64,000 nt of DNA from Thermohalobaculum sediminis (GTDB taxonomy: Bacteria > Pseudomonadota > Alphaproteobacteria > Rhodobacterales > Rhodobacteraceae): assembly GCF_023487995.1 (NCBI RefSeq), contig NZ_JAMFKN010000006.1:218255-282254 (forward strand), given 5' to 3'. Below are positions 28,591 to 38,700 of this stretch, piece by piece. The notes beneath the pieces are model-generated. The model did not search any database. It saw only the letters and a list, made by a program, of their open reading frames with translations, and was not told the origin of the DNA. The stretch's first letter is position 1. Each line of letters starts with the position of its first letter. A program made the translations under genes and the position numbers.

Positions 28591-29400
28591 ATGCAGGACC
28601 AGAGCGTTTGGCTTGGGCGGCTGAGGCGGCCCGTGAGACTTGCCGCGATCTGCCTCGGGGCGCTGACGCTCGCGATCGCCGCGATCCTGATCGTGGGACA
28701 GGTGACCGGAGCCGGCGGCGTGTCGATGTACGAGATGCTGCGCCCCGCCGGACGGCCGATGGCCTATGCGATGCTGTTCTCGTTGTTCGGGACGCTCGCC
28801 CTCGCCTCAGTCTACCTCTCCGACACCGCCGGCGCGATCGAGCCGCAGCGCACCGGGCCCATGGATCTCGTCTCGCTCGTGCTGGCGCGCGTGGCGATGA
28901 TCGGGACCGCGGCCATCGTCATCGTGATGTTCTACGAGGTCGTGGCGCGCTACGTGTTCGAGAAGCCCACGCTCTGGGCCAACGAGCTCTCGCTGTGGAT
29001 CGCGGGCTTCGTGCTGCTGTTCGCCGGGCAGTACGCGATGCAGCAGCGCTCGCACATCCGCATCTACATCATCTACGACATCATGCCCCGCTGGATGCAG
29101 AAGCTTGCGGACTGCATGTCGGTCGCGCTGATCTGGGCCTTTGCCGCCGCCCTCGTCTGGGGCGGCTTCAACGAGGCGCGCGACAAGCTCCTGCGCCTCG
29201 AGACCTTCGGCACCGCCTGGGACCCCCCGCTGCCCGCAACCATCAAGCCTGCGATCCTGATCGTGGTCTGCCTCGTCGCGCTTCAGGCGCTCTCGAACCT
29301 GATCGCCGACTGGAACAAGGCGCCCGAGATCCACACCCCCGCCGACGAGATCGACGAGGCCGAGATCGAGAACATCCGCCGCACGCTGGGGGACAACTGA
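28591..29400 (+). CDS. TRAP transporter small membrane subunit (DctQ family), second system
   Basis: The 269-residue protein is longer than a typical DctQ because of an extra N-terminal membrane region (two more hydrophobic segments, about residues 15-40 and 60-80). The core DctQ part follows with YEVVARYVFEKPTLWANELS. The ATG at 28591 has GGGGGAGG just upstream; a GTG at 28579 would add four residues. It is followed one base later by dctM. Confidence 0.85.
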   Translation: MQDQSVWLGRLRRPVRLAAICLGALTLAIAAILIVGQVTGAGGVSMYEMLRPAGRPMAYAMLFSLFGTLALASVYLSDTAGAIEPQRTGPMDLVSLVLARVAMIGTAAIVIVMFYEVVARYVFEKPTLWANELSLWIAGFVLLFAGQYAMQQRSHIRIYIIYDIMPRWMQKLADCMSVALIWAFAAALVWGGFNEARDKLLRLETFGTAWDPPLPATIKPAILIVVCLVALQALSNLIADWNKAPEIHTPADEIDEAEIENIRRTLGDN

Positions 29401-29401
29401 G

Positions 29402-30997
29402 ATGGACATCGGAACGATCAGCCTCGTGCTCCTCGTCGGCATGTTCGTGCTGCTGGCGATGGGCATGCCGCTGGGCTTCGCGTCCGCCTTCCTTGCGGTC
29501 GCGACACTGGTGATGAAGTTCGGGCCGGACATTCTGTTCCGCGACTTCGGCCGCGGGCCGCTGTCAGTGCTGGGGCAGGCGGTCTACCGCCAGATGACGA
29601 ACTACGTCCTGATATCGGTGCCGCTGTTCATATTCATGGCCTCGCTGCTCGAGCGATCGGGCATCGCGCAGAGCATGTACAGCTCGCTCAACGTGTGGCT
29701 GTCGCGCACCCGGGGCGGCATCGCGATCGTCACCTCGATCATGGCGGTCATCATGGCGGCGATGTCCGGCATCATCGGCGGCGAGGTGGTTCTGCTCGGC
29801 CTGATCGCGCTGCCGCAGATGCTGCGGCTGGGTTACAATCAGAACCTCGCCATCGGCACGATCTGCGCAAGCGGCAGCCTCGGCACGATGATCCCGCCCT
29901 CGATCGTGCTGATCTTCTACGGGCTGGTGACCGAGACCTCGATCAAGGCGCTGTTCACCGCCTCGTTCCTGCCGGGCTTCATGCTCGCCTCGTTCTTCAT
30001 TATCTATATTGTGATCCGCACGCAGCTCGATCCCGATCAGGCGCCGCTGCCGCCGCCCGATCCGAACGACCCTCCGGGGGCCGAGAAGGCGCTGATGTTC
30101 CTGGGCTTCCTTTCCCGCTTTGCGATGTGGGCGACGGCGGTACTGCTGCTGCGCGCGGTCTTCTTCACGGCGACGGGCTTCAACGCCGTGACCGAGGGCG
30201 TCGACGCGATCCCGCTCGGCATGGCCTCGGACATCCCTTGGCTCGCGGGCGGCTTCGTGCTGGCACTGGCGCTCGTCCAGTTCGTCATCGGCCGCGAGCG
30301 CGCCGCGCGCGGCTGGGAGATGGGCAAGGGCCTGATCGCGCCGATCATCGTGATCGGCGTGGTGCTGGGCTCGATCTATGGCGGCATCACCGGCATCACC
30401 GAAGCCGCCGGCATGGGCGTGATCGCGGTCTTCGTGATCGGCCTCGTGCGGCGCGAGATGACCTTCGAGATCGTGTGGGACGCGCTGATGCGCACGCTCA
30501 GGTCGACCGGCACGATCATCTGGGTGACGATCGGCGCCGCCGCGCTGGCGGCCGCCTACACGCTCGCGGGCGGGCCGACCTATGTCGCCAACATGATCGT
30601 CGGCGCCGAGCTGCCGACCATGGGAATCATCCTGGTGATGATGCTGATCTTCCTGATCATGGGCATGTTCATGGACTGGGTCGGCATCGTTCTGCTGATC
30701 ATGCCGGTCTTCCTGCCGATCGTGCTCAAGCTGCCGCCCGAGGAACTGGGCTTCGTCGGCTCGATCGACCCCAAATACGTGGCGATCTGGTTCGGCGTGG
30801 TGTTCTGCATGAACATGCAGGTGAGCTTCCTGTCGCCGCCCTTCGGCCCGGCGGCATTCTACCTGAAGTCGGTGGCCCCGCCGCAGATCTCGCTGACCGA
30901 CATCTTCCGGGGCTTCCTGCCCTTCATCGGCATCCAGTTGCTTGCGCTTTCGGTCCTGCTGATCTGGCCGCCCATCGTCACGCTGTTCCTCGGCTAG
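29402..30997 (+). CDS. TRAP transporter large permease subunit (DctM family), second system
   Basis: This 531-residue permease is about 100 residues longer than the first DctM, the extra length being a middle insertion (about residues 205-300). Family motifs include MAAMSGIIGGEVVLLGLIALP, CASGSLGTMIPPSIVLIFYG and NMQVSFLSPPFGPAAFYL. The longer form matches the mannitol / large-substrate TRAP subgroup. It is the last membrane subunit before a hairpin and the catabolic genes. Confidence 0.9.
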   Translation: MDIGTISLVLLVGMFVLLAMGMPLGFASAFLAVATLVMKFGPDILFRDFGRGPLSVLGQAVYRQMTNYVLISVPLFIFMASLLERSGIAQSMYSSLNVWLSRTRGGIAIVTSIMAVIMAAMSGIIGGEVVLLGLIALPQMLRLGYNQNLAIGTICASGSLGTMIPPSIVLIFYGLVTETSIKALFTASFLPGFMLASFFIIYIVIRTQLDPDQAPLPPPDPNDPPGAEKALMFLGFLSRFAMWATAVLLLRAVFFTATGFNAVTEGVDAIPLGMASDIPWLAGGFVLALALVQFVIGRERAARGWEMGKGLIAPIIVIGVVLGSIYGGITGITEAAGMGVIAVFVIGLVRREMTFEIVWDALMRTLRSTGTIIWVTIGAAALAAAYTLAGGPTYVANMIVGAELPTMGIILVMMLIFLIMGMFMDWVGIVLLIMPVFLPIVLKLPPEELGFVGSIDPKYVAIWFGVVFCMNMQVSFLSPPFGPAAFYLKSVAPPQISLTDIFRGFLPFIGIQLLALSVLLIWPPIVTLFLG

Positions 30998-31011
30998 GGC
31001 AGGAAGGGGCT

Positions 31012-31043
31012 GGGGGCGCGCCCGCAAGTCCGGGCGCCTCCCC
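31012..31043 (+). terminator. Stem-loop after dctM (second system)
   Basis: A long GC-rich stem with one mismatch (GGGGGCGCGCCCG pairing with CGGGCGCCTCCCC) and a 6-base loop follows the dctM stop. No T tract is present, so downstream readthrough is likely. Confidence 0.4.
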
Positions 31044-31082
31044 CGGCCGTCCGCAACCACCTGCGACAGACGGAGACGGCTC

Positions 31083-32024
31083 ATGCTGAGCCCCGAGCAG
31101 ATCGCCCGCTTCCACGCCGACGGCGTCCTCGTCGTGCCCGGCGTGCTGGATCCTGGGCTCATCGCGCGCATTCGTGCCGAATATGCGGCGCTGATCGACC
31201 GCCTCCATGCCGGCTGGCAGGCGCAGGGCCGCGTTCCGGCGGGCGCGGGGCTCGACTTCTGGGACAAGCTGCTGGTCAGCTACCGGGCGGGCTGCGACTG
31301 GTTCCAGCCGATGGACATCTCGCTGCCGGGCGACGAGATCCGGCCCGACACGCCGTTCCATTTCGGCCCGGCGGTGTTCGACATGGTGACGGCGCCGCGC
31401 CTGCTCGACCTTGTCGAGTGCCTCATCGGGCCCGAGATCACCTCGAACCCGATCCAGCATGTCCGCCTCAAGCCGCCCGCGGACGTGCTGAGGGGCGACG
31501 AGGCCCGCGCCCATATCACCGCGACCGACTGGCACCAGGACCGCGCGGTGGCCCATGCCGAGGCCGACGCGACCCGGATGGTCACCGTCTGGCTAGCCAT
31601 CACGGACGCGACCGAGGAGAACGGCTGCCTGCAGGTCATCCCCGGCACGCCGCGCATGTATCCGCACTGCCCGCGCAGGCAGACCGCCATCGCGGAGGGC
31701 TTCATCGACCCGCGCGAGGCCCGGCCGCTGCCGGTCGGGGCAGGGGGCGCCGTGATCCTGCACCCGCTCACGCCGCACGCATCGCTGCCGAACCGCTCCG
31801 GGCGGTTCCGCTGGTCCTTCGACATCCGCTACAATGTCACCGGCCAGCCGACGGGACGGGCGCATTTCCCATCCTTCGTCGCGCGCTCGCGCGCCGATCC
31901 GCGAGCCGTGCTCTCGGACTGGCGCGAGTGGCGCGCGCTTTGGGTTGCGGCGCGCGCGGGTCTTGCCGGGCAGCCGCATGTCCCGATCCATCGCTGGCGG
32001 GCCGACAGCCCCGCCTGTGCCTAA
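31083..32024 (+). CDS. Phytanoyl-CoA dioxygenase (PhyH)-family Fe(II)/2-oxoglutarate oxygenase (1)
   Basis: The 313-residue protein is a cupin-fold, non-heme iron oxygenase. The HxD iron motif is in TDWHQDRAV, the distal iron His in LHPLTPHASLPN and the 2-oxoglutarate-binding Arg in FRWSFDIRYN. TEENGCLQVIPGTP is the PhyH signature. It would hydroxylate or oxidatively demethylate a small substrate using 2-oxoglutarate and O2. It lies between the TRAP genes and a UxaA-type dehydratase, so a modified sugar acid is a reasonable but unproven substrate. Confidence 0.85.
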   Translation: MLSPEQIARFHADGVLVVPGVLDPGLIARIRAEYAALIDRLHAGWQAQGRVPAGAGLDFWDKLLVSYRAGCDWFQPMDISLPGDEIRPDTPFHFGPAVFDMVTAPRLLDLVECLIGPEITSNPIQHVRLKPPADVLRGDEARAHITATDWHQDRAVAHAEADATRMVTVWLAITDATEENGCLQVIPGTPRMYPHCPRRQTAIAEGFIDPREARPLPVGAGGAVILHPLTPHASLPNRSGRFRWSFDIRYNVTGQPTGRAHFPSFVARSRADPRAVLSDWREWRALWVAARAGLAGQPHVPIHRWRADSPACA

Positions 32025-32033
32025 GGTAGAACC

Positions 32034-33524
32034 ATGAAAATCGTCCGTCTGGCCGAGGCCGACAATGTCGTCACCGCGATCTCGCCGCTTGCAGTGGGCG
32101 ACGAGGGCGCGATCCAGCTGATTCCCCGGGGCCACAAGATGGCGACCGAGGCGATCGCAAAGGGCTCGCCGGTCCGCAAATACGCCCAGCTCATCGGCTA
32201 CGCGGCGGAGGACATCGCCCCCGGCGCCCATGTCCACACCCACAACCTCGATTTTCGCAACGTCGAGGCCGAGTACGAGTTCTCGACCAATCTACGCCCC
32301 GCAGCCCCGGCCCGGACGCGTGACAGCTTCATGGGCTTCCGCCGCCCAACCGGGCGCGTCGGCACGCGCAACTACATCGCGGTAATCACCTCGGTGAACT
32401 GCTCGGCCACCGCCGCGCGCATGATCTCCGCCCACTTCACGCCCGAACGCCTCGCGCCCTATCCCAATGTCGACGGGGTCGCGGCCTTCGTGCATGGCAC
32501 CGGCTGCGGCATGGCGGGCTCGGGTGACGGGTTCGAGGCGCTGCAGCGCGTGATGTGGGGCTATGCCCGCAACCCCAATGTCGGCGGCGTCTTGATGGCG
32601 GGGTTGGGCTGCGAGATGAACCAGATCGACTGGCTGATCGAGGCCTTTGGCCTGACGCCGGGGCCGCTGTTCCAGACGATGAACATCCAGGACGTGGGCG
32701 GCTTGCGGCGGACCGTCGAGCTTGGCGTCCGCAAGATCGAGGCGATGCTGCCCCTCGTGAACGCCTCCGAGCGCGAGGAATGCCCGGCCTCCGAGCTCAT
32801 GGTGGCCCTCCAGTGCGGCGGCTCGGACGCGTGGTCTGGCATCACCGCGAACCCCGCGCTGGGCCATGCCTGCGATCTGCTCGTCGCCCAAGGGGGGACG
32901 GGAGTGCTCGCGGAGACGCCCGAGATCTACGGCGCCGAGCACCTGCTGACCGCCCGTGCCGTCAGCCGCGAGGTGGGCGACAAGCTGATCGGCCTGATCC
33001 GCTGGTGGGAGGACTACACCGCCCGCAACCGCGGCTCGATGGACAACAACCCCTCGCCCGGCAACAAGAAGGGCGGGCTCACCACGATCCTGGAAAAGAG
33101 CCTCGGCGCCGCCGCCAAGGGCGGCACGACACCACTGACCGGCGTCTACAAGTACGCCGAGCCGGTGACGGCGCGGGGCTTTGTCTTCATGGACAGCCCC
33201 GGCTACGACCCTGCCAGCGTGACCGGCCAGATCGCGTCGGGCTGCAACCTTGTGGCCTTCACGACCGGGCGCGGCTCGGCCTTCGGCGCCAAGCCCTCGC
33301 CGTCGCTGAAGATCGCCACCAATACCGAGATGTACGAGCGCCTCACCGAGGACATGGACATCAACGCCGGGCGCATCCTCACACATGGCGCCAGCGTCGA
33401 GGAGGTGGGACGCGAGATCTACCAGACGTGGCTCCGTGTCGCCTCGGGCGAAAAGACCAAGTCCGAGGCGCAGGGCCTTGGCGACTACGAGTTCGTCCCC
33501 TGGCAGATCGGCGCGGTGATGTGA
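32034..33524 (+). CDS. uxaA: UxaA-family aldonate/aldarate dehydratase (altronate dehydratase type)
   Basis: The 496-residue protein has an N-terminal SAF domain (about residues 1-90, LIPRGHKMATEAIAKGSPVRKY) fused to the C-terminal UxaA/GarD catalytic domain, which starts at GFRRPTGRVGTRNYIAVITSVNCSA. HGTGCGM, MAGLGCEMNQ and LQCGGSDAWSGITANPALG are the family's metal- and substrate-binding motifs. Members dehydrate D-altronate, D-galactarate or related acids to 2-keto-3-deoxy products. The exact substrate is open because no uxaB or uxaC neighbours are present. Confidence 0.85.
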   Translation: MKIVRLAEADNVVTAISPLAVGDEGAIQLIPRGHKMATEAIAKGSPVRKYAQLIGYAAEDIAPGAHVHTHNLDFRNVEAEYEFSTNLRPAAPARTRDSFMGFRRPTGRVGTRNYIAVITSVNCSATAARMISAHFTPERLAPYPNVDGVAAFVHGTGCGMAGSGDGFEALQRVMWGYARNPNVGGVLMAGLGCEMNQIDWLIEAFGLTPGPLFQTMNIQDVGGLRRTVELGVRKIEAMLPLVNASEREECPASELMVALQCGGSDAWSGITANPALGHACDLLVAQGGTGVLAETPEIYGAEHLLTARAVSREVGDKLIGLIRWWEDYTARNRGSMDNNPSPGNKKGGLTTILEKSLGAAAKGGTTPLTGVYKYAEPVTARGFVFMDSPGYDPASVTGQIASGCNLVAFTTGRGSAFGAKPSPSLKIATNTEMYERLTEDMDINAGRILTHGASVEEVGREIYQTWLRVASGEKTKSEAQGLGDYEFVPWQIGAVM

Positions 33525-33558
33525 CCGGCCCCCGGGGGGGGACGGGCAGGCGGAGAGA

Positions 33559-34449
33559 ATGACCATGACGAAACCCGCGATCGGATTCATCGGCCTTGGC
33601 CTCATGGGCCGGGCGATGGTGAGCAGGCTCCAGAACAAGGGCTATGCGCTGCATGTCCTCGGCCACCGCGACCGCAGCGGCGTCGAAGCGGCGGTTGCCC
33701 GCGGCGCGACCGAGGCGGCGAACGCCCGCGAGATCGCCGCGCGCAGCGACATCGTGATGTTCTGCATGGGCACCTCGGACCATGTCGAGGCCCGGGTCTA
33801 CGGCGATGACGGCGTGCTCGCGGGCGTGCGACCGGGTCAGGTGGTGATCGACTTCGGCACCTCGCTGCCCGGCTCGACCCGAAAGATCGCGGCCGACATG
33901 GCCGCGAAGGGAGCGCAGTATCTCGATGCGCCGCTGGGCCGCACGCCGGCTCATGCCGTGGACGGGCTCCTCAACATCATGTGTGCGGGCGACGAGGATG
34001 CGTTCGCGCGCGTGCGCCCGGTGCTCGCCGATCTGGGCGAGAACGTCTTCCATCTCGGAGCATCCGGGGCGGGGCACACGATCAAGCTGATCAACAACTT
34101 CTTCGCCATGACCACCGCCTGCGCGATGTCGGAGGCCTTTGCGATGGCCGACGCCGCCGGGATCGGGCGCGAGACGCTCTACGGCGTGATGTCCGCGGGG
34201 CCGCTGCGCTCGGGGATGATGGACTTCATCCGCAACTACGCGGCCGAGGGCAAGATCGACCTCGCCTTCTCGGTCGCGAACGCGGCCAAGGACGTGGGGT
34301 ACTACCGGCGCATGGCAGAGGAGCTTGGCACCCGCTCGCGCATGTCGGGGGCGGCGGACGCATTGCTGCGGGAGGCCCGCGACAGCGGTTTCGGCGACAA
34401 GATGGTGCCCGAGATGATCGACTACCTCGCGGCCCGGCTGAAGGATTGA
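33559..34449 (+). CDS. NAD(P)-dependent 3-hydroxyacid dehydrogenase (3-hydroxyisobutyrate / L-threonate dehydrogenase type)
   Basis: The 296-residue beta-hydroxyacid dehydrogenase starts with the Rossmann motif IGFIGLGLMGRAM. It has the substrate-binding DAPLGRTPAHAVDGLL, the catalytic Lys in GAGHTIKLINNFF and the cofactor segment FSVANAAKDVGYY. It oxidises a 3-hydroxy sugar acid; the precise substrate is unknown. A second paralogue is encoded at 39578-40513. Confidence 0.85.
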   Translation: MTMTKPAIGFIGLGLMGRAMVSRLQNKGYALHVLGHRDRSGVEAAVARGATEAANAREIAARSDIVMFCMGTSDHVEARVYGDDGVLAGVRPGQVVIDFGTSLPGSTRKIAADMAAKGAQYLDAPLGRTPAHAVDGLLNIMCAGDEDAFARVRPVLADLGENVFHLGASGAGHTIKLINNFFAMTTACAMSEAFAMADAAGIGRETLYGVMSAGPLRSGMMDFIRNYAAEGKIDLAFSVANAAKDVGYYRRMAEELGTRSRMSGAADALLREARDSGFGDKMVPEMIDYLAARLKD

Positions 34450-34453
34450 GCAC

Positions 34454-35179
34454 ATGAGACTTGCCGGCAAGCGAGCCTTCGTCACCGCCGCGGGGCAGGG
34501 GATCGGCCGTGCCATCGCTGAGGCTTACGCGGCCGAGGGCGCCCATGTGGTTGCGACCGACCTGCACGCCGCGCCGCTCCACGGGCTCGGCGTGGCCGAG
34601 GGCTTCGCGCTCGACGTCACCGACAAGGCCGCGCTTCAGGAGGCAGTCAGGCGGGCCGCGCCCGACATCCTGGTCAACTGCGCGGGCTTCGTGCACGCCG
34701 GCACCATTGCCGAGGCGACCGACGCCGAGTTCGATTTTGCCATGAACCTCAACGTCCGGTCGCAGTTCCACGCGATGCAGGCGGCGATCCCCGGCATGAT
34801 CGCGCGGGGCGGCGGCTCGATCGTCAACATCGCCTCGGTCGCCTCGTCGATCATCGCAGCACCCAACCGCTTCATCTACGGCATGACCAAGGCCGCGGTG
34901 ATCGGCATGACGAAGTCGGTGGCGCTCGACCACGTGACCAAGGGGGTGCGCTGCAACTGCATCTGCCCGGGCACGGTCGACAGCCCCTCGCTGCACGACC
35001 GGCTGCGCGCGACCGGGGACTACGAGGGCGCGATGGCCGCCTTCATCGCCCGGCAGCCCATGGGCCGGATCGGCCGGGCCGAGGAAATCGCGAGCCTCGC
35101 CGTCCATCTCGGCTCGGACGAGAGCGCGTTCACCACGGGACAGGCGCATGTCGTCGATGGCGGCTGGGCCACCGGCTGA
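34454..35179 (+). CDS. SDR-family dehydrogenase, 2-keto-3-deoxy-L-fuconate dehydrogenase-like
   Basis: The 241-residue SDR has TAAGQGIGRAIAE, NCAGFVHAGTI, SVASSIIAAPNRFIYGMTKAA (Ser-Tyr-Lys) and CPGTVDSPSL. These residues are typical of the DHRS6 / 2-keto-3-deoxy-L-fuconate dehydrogenase branch, which oxidises 2-keto-3-deoxy acids at C4. It lies 4 bases after the previous gene and overlaps the next by one base, so it belongs to the same operon. Confidence 0.8.
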   Translation: MRLAGKRAFVTAAGQGIGRAIAEAYAAEGAHVVATDLHAAPLHGLGVAEGFALDVTDKAALQEAVRRAAPDILVNCAGFVHAGTIAEATDAEFDFAMNLNVRSQFHAMQAAIPGMIARGGGSIVNIASVASSIIAAPNRFIYGMTKAAVIGMTKSVALDHVTKGVRCNCICPGTVDSPSLHDRLRATGDYEGAMAAFIARQPMGRIGRAEEIASLAVHLGSDESAFTTGQAHVVDGGWATG

Positions 35180-36084
35180 TGGTGCACTCCGCCGGCATCG
35201 CCCCGCGCGAGGAGCGCGCCGCCCTCGGCCTCGGCGTCATGGCCCTGGCGGTGTGCTTCTTCACGATGATCGACACCTCGGCCAAGTGGCTGCTGCTGGC
35301 GGGGCTGCCGGCGCTTCAGGTCGTGTTCGTGCGCTATGCCGGGCATTTCATCTTCGCGCTGGCGATGTTCCTGCCGCGCGAGGGGCGCGCGGCCTTCCGC
35401 TCGAACGCGCCCGTCAAGCAGTTCTTTCGCTCGTTCTTCCTGTTCGCCAGCACCGCGCTCAACTTCACCGCGCTGAAATACCTGCCGATCACCGTGACCA
35501 CGACCATCATGTTCGCCGGGCCCATCGTGGTCACGCTGCTCGCCATCCCGATGCTGGGCGAGCGGGTGGGCCAGCACCGCATCGCTGCCGTCTGCGTGGG
35601 GTTCATTGGGGTCTTGGTGGTGATGCAGCCCTGGGGCGCGGCGTTCCAGCCCGAGATGTTCCTTTCGCTCGGCGCGCTCACGATGGCGTCGCTCTATTTC
35701 ATCCTCACCCGGATGCTGGCGGGGGTGGAATCGAACGCGACCAGCCAGCTCTGGTCCTCGGGCCTCGCGGCCGTGTGTCTCGCGCCCTTCGCGCTGCCGC
35801 TGTGGGTCTGGCCCGCGGGCGGGATAGACCTGGTGGCGCTGGCGCTGATCGGCGTGTTCGGGGCGCTGGGGCACATCGCGGCCACCTCGGCGCACCGGCT
35901 TGCGGATGCCTCGATCCTCGCGCCGGTGATCTACATCCAGATCCTGCTGGCCGCGGTCGCGGGCGTTCTGGTGTTCGACACCTGGCCCACGGTCTGGACG
36001 CTAGGCGGCGGGCTGATCATCGCGGGGGCCGGGCTCTACATCTGGCACCGCGAGCGGTATCGCGCCCGGGCGCAGGCGCGTTGA
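35179..36084 (+). CDS. DMT-superfamily transporter (two EamA domains)
   Basis: The 301-residue protein has ten predicted membrane segments arranged as two EamA repeats (about residues 15-150 and 165-290). Such carriers usually export metabolites. Its TGATG overlap with the SDR gene makes it the last gene of the operon that starts at the TRAP genes. It may export an overflow intermediate of the sugar-acid pathway; this is inference. Confidence 0.8.
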   Translation: MVHSAGIAPREERAALGLGVMALAVCFFTMIDTSAKWLLLAGLPALQVVFVRYAGHFIFALAMFLPREGRAAFRSNAPVKQFFRSFFLFASTALNFTALKYLPITVTTTIMFAGPIVVTLLAIPMLGERVGQHRIAAVCVGFIGVLVVMQPWGAAFQPEMFLSLGALTMASLYFILTRMLAGVESNATSQLWSSGLAAVCLAPFALPLWVWPAGGIDLVALALIGVFGALGHIAATSAHRLADASILAPVIYIQILLAAVAGVLVFDTWPTVWTLGGGLIIAGAGLYIWHRERYRARAQAR

Positions 36085-36093
36085 GGCGGGGCC

Positions 36094-36828
36094 TCAGCCC
36101 CGCCCGACGAAGGGCATGTTGGTCGCCATCACCGTGATGAACTGCACGTTCGCGTCCAGCGGCAACGAGGCCATGTGCAGGACCGAGCTTGCGACATGGG
36201 CAACGTCCATCACCGGCTCGATGGCGATCGAGCCATCGGCCTGCGGCACACCCTTGGTCATCTTCGCTGCCATGTCGGTCAGCGCGTTGCCGATGTCGAT
36301 CTGCCCGCAGGCGATGGAGAAGGGCCGCCCGTCTAGCGCTATCGACTTGGTGAGCCCGGTGATCGCGTGTTTCGAGGCGGTATAGGGCGTCGAGCCCCAG
36401 CGCGGCGCATGGGCCGAGATCGAGCCGTTGTTGATGATCCGCCCGCCCTGCGGATCCTGCGCGCGCATGATCCGGAACGCCGCGCGGGCGGCGACGAAGG
36501 CGCCCGTGAGGTTGACCTCGATCACATGGCGCCAGTCCGCGACCGGGATCTCGTCGATCGGCGCGCCGGGCACGTTCACCCCCGCGTTGTTGAACAGCGC
36601 GTCGAGCCGCCCCCAGACGCCCGCCGCACGGCCGAAGGCGGCATCGACCGCCGCCTCGTCGGTCACGTCGCAGGGCAGGATCAGCGCTGCGGCGTGGCCT
36701 GCTGCGCTCTCGGCAAGCTGGGCCTCGCGCCGGCCGACGAGGCCCACCTGCCAGCCGGCGGCGAGGAAGGCGCGCGCGGTCGCCCGGCCGATGCCGCTGC
36801 CCGCGCCCGTCACGATGATCGACTGCAT
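36094..36828 (-). CDS. SDR-family oxidoreductase
   Basis: The 244-residue SDR has [22 protein letters not shown] and the catalytic [14 protein letters not shown]. The ATG at 36828 follows an ideal AGGAGG ribosome binding site and lies 11 bases after the upstream dehydratase stop, so the two are co-transcribed. It ends with [12 protein letters not shown]. The substrate is unknown; a sugar or aldonate alcohol is likely from context. Confidence 0.82.
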   Translation of the reverse strand: MQSIIVTGAGSGIGRATARAFLAAGWQVGLVGRREAQLAESAAGHAAALILPCDVTDEAAVDAAFGRAAGVWGRLDALFNNAGVNVPGAPIDEIPVADWRHVIEVNLTGAFVAARAAFRIMRAQDPQGGRIINNGSISAHAPRWGSTPYTASKHAITGLTKSIALDGRPFSIACGQIDIGNALTDMAAKMTKGVPQADGSIAIEPVMDVAHVASSVLHMASLPLDANVQFITVMATNMPFVGRG

Positions 36829-36839
36829 GGCGGGCCTCC

Positions 36840-38621
36840 TCAGTGGTTGTCGCGGGGAAGTTGCCGCACCACGCGGCGGTAGGCGGTGGCGAGCTCGAGG
36901 CAGCCGCCATCGGCAAGCTGGCCGACATGGGTGCGGTAGATCTCCTGCCAGGGTGTCTGGCTCTCGATCACGGGCGGCTCCCAGGCGTCCTTGCGCGCCT
37001 GCCACTCGGCGGGCGCGACCAGCGCGTCGAGCGTGCGCGCGTTGAGGTCGAGCCGCACCAAGTCGCCGGTCCTGAGATGCGCGAGCCCGCCGCCCACCAC
37101 CGCCTCGGGCGAGGCGTTGAGGATCGAGGGGCTCTCGGACGTACCCGACTGGCGTCCGTCGCCGACCGTCGGCAGGTGGTTGATGCCCTGGCGGATGATC
37201 GCGTCGGGCGGCTGCATGTTCACCACCTCGGCCGAGCCCGGATAGCCCACGCAGCCCACGCCGCGGATGAACAGGATCGTGCGCTCGTCAATCCCCAGCG
37301 CCGGATCGTTGATCCGGTCGTGATAGTCCTCGGGGCCCTCGAAAACCACGGCGCGGGCCTCGAACACGCCCTCGCGCCCGGGCTCGGACAGGAAGCGCTT
37401 GCGGAAATCGGCCGAGATCACGCTGGTCTTCATCAGCGCCGAGTCGAACAGGTTACCCGAGAGCACGAGGAACCCGGCCTTCTCGCGCAAGGGCCTCGCG
37501 ACAGGCGCAATCACGTCGGTATCGCGGCTCTCCCAGCCCGCGAGGTTCTCGCCCATCGTCCGACCTGTGGCGGTCATCGCGCCGTCGCGGATCAGTCCCG
37601 CCTTGCGCAGCTCGCCCATCACGGCGGGCACACCGCCCGCGCGGAAGAAGCTCTCGCCCAGGTAGGCGCCCGCCGGCTGCATGTTGACCAGAAGCGGCAC
37701 CTCGAAGCCCACCGTCTCCCAGTCCTTCACGTTCAGCTCGACCCCCGCATGGCGGGCGATCGCCTGAAGGTGCGGCGGCGCGTTGGTCGAGCCGCCGATG
37801 GCCGAGTTGGTGACGATCGCGTTCTCGAAGGCCGCGCGCGTCAGGATGTCCGAGGGCTTGAGGTCCTCGTGCACCATGGCGACGATGCGCCTGCCGGTCT
37901 CGTAGGCCATCGCCATGCGCTCGCGGAAGGGCGCGGGGATCGCCGAGTTACCGGTCAGCGTCATGCCCAGCGCTTCGGCCATGGCGTTCATCGTGCTGGC
38001 CGTGCCCATGGTGTTGCAGTGCCCCAGCGACGGCGCCGAGGCGCAGACCCGGTCCATGAACTCGTCGTAGTCGATCTGCCCCTCGGCCAGCAGCCGGCGG
38101 CTTTCCCACACGATGGTGCCCGAGCCCGCCCGCCGGCCCTTCCACCAGCCATCCAGCATCGGCCCGCCATTGAGCGCGATGGCGGGCAGATCGACGGTTG
38201 CGGCTCCCATCAGCAAGGCGGGCGTGGTCTTGTCGCAGCCGGTGGTCAGCACAACGCCGTCGATGGGATAGCCGTGCAGCACCTCGACGAGGCTGAGATA
38301 GGTGAGGTTGCGATCGAGCGCCGCCGTCGGCCGCTTGCCGGTTTCCTGGATCGGGTGGACCGGAAACTCCATCGGAATCCCACCCGCGTCGCGGATGCCC
38401 GCCTTCACCCGGTCCACGAGGAAGACGTGGATTTTGTTGCAGGGCGCGATGTCGGAGCCGGTCTGGGCGATGCCGATGATCGGGCGCTCGCCCTGGATCT
38501 CGCCGCGCGTGTAGGCCTGGTTCTGGTAGCGCTCGACATAGAGCGCGGTCATCCCCGGATTGTTGGGGTTGTCGAACCATTCCTGTGAGCGGAATTTCTT
38601 GCCAGCCCGCGTGTTGCTCAT
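36840..38621 (-). CDS. IlvD/Edd-family aldonate dehydratase, probable L-arabonate/D-xylonate dehydratase
   Basis: The 593-residue dehydratase has the three iron-sulfur-cluster cysteines in [17 protein letters not shown] and [10 protein letters not shown], with the Mg-binding Lys in TGCDKTT. The length and motifs place it in the sugar-acid branch (arabonate/xylonate) rather than dihydroxyacid dehydratase. Together with AraD at 42594 it can convert L-arabonate to 2-keto-3-deoxyarabonate and then to 2-oxoglutarate semialdehyde. It is on the minus strand with the SDR below and the PhyH gene above. Confidence 0.85.
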   Translation of the reverse strand: MSNTRAGKKFRSQEWFDNPNNPGMTALYVERYQNQAYTRGEIQGERPIIGIAQTGSDIAPCNKIHVFLVDRVKAGIRDAGGIPMEFPVHPIQETGKRPTAALDRNLTYLSLVEVLHGYPIDGVVLTTGCDKTTPALLMGAATVDLPAIALNGGPMLDGWWKGRRAGSGTIVWESRRLLAEGQIDYDEFMDRVCASAPSLGHCNTMGTASTMNAMAEALGMTLTGNSAIPAPFRERMAMAYETGRRIVAMVHEDLKPSDILTRAAFENAIVTNSAIGGSTNAPPHLQAIARHAGVELNVKDWETVGFEVPLLVNMQPAGAYLGESFFRAGGVPAVMGELRKAGLIRDGAMTATGRTMGENLAGWESRDTDVIAPVARPLREKAGFLVLSGNLFDSALMKTSVISADFRKRFLSEPGREGVFEARAVVFEGPEDYHDRINDPALGIDERTILFIRGVGCVGYPGSAEVVNMQPPDAIIRQGINHLPTVGDGRQSGTSESPSILNASPEAVVGGGLAHLRTGDLVRLDLNARTLDALVAPAEWQARKDAWEPPVIESQTPWQEIYRTHVGQLADGGCLELATAYRRVVRQLPRDNH

Positions 38622-38700
38622 GTCGTCAGGTCCTCCCGGGCCGTCATCTCGTGGCCATGTGTCAGTCTTCAGGGTGCGCGTTCGCGTGCCGCGCCCCGTG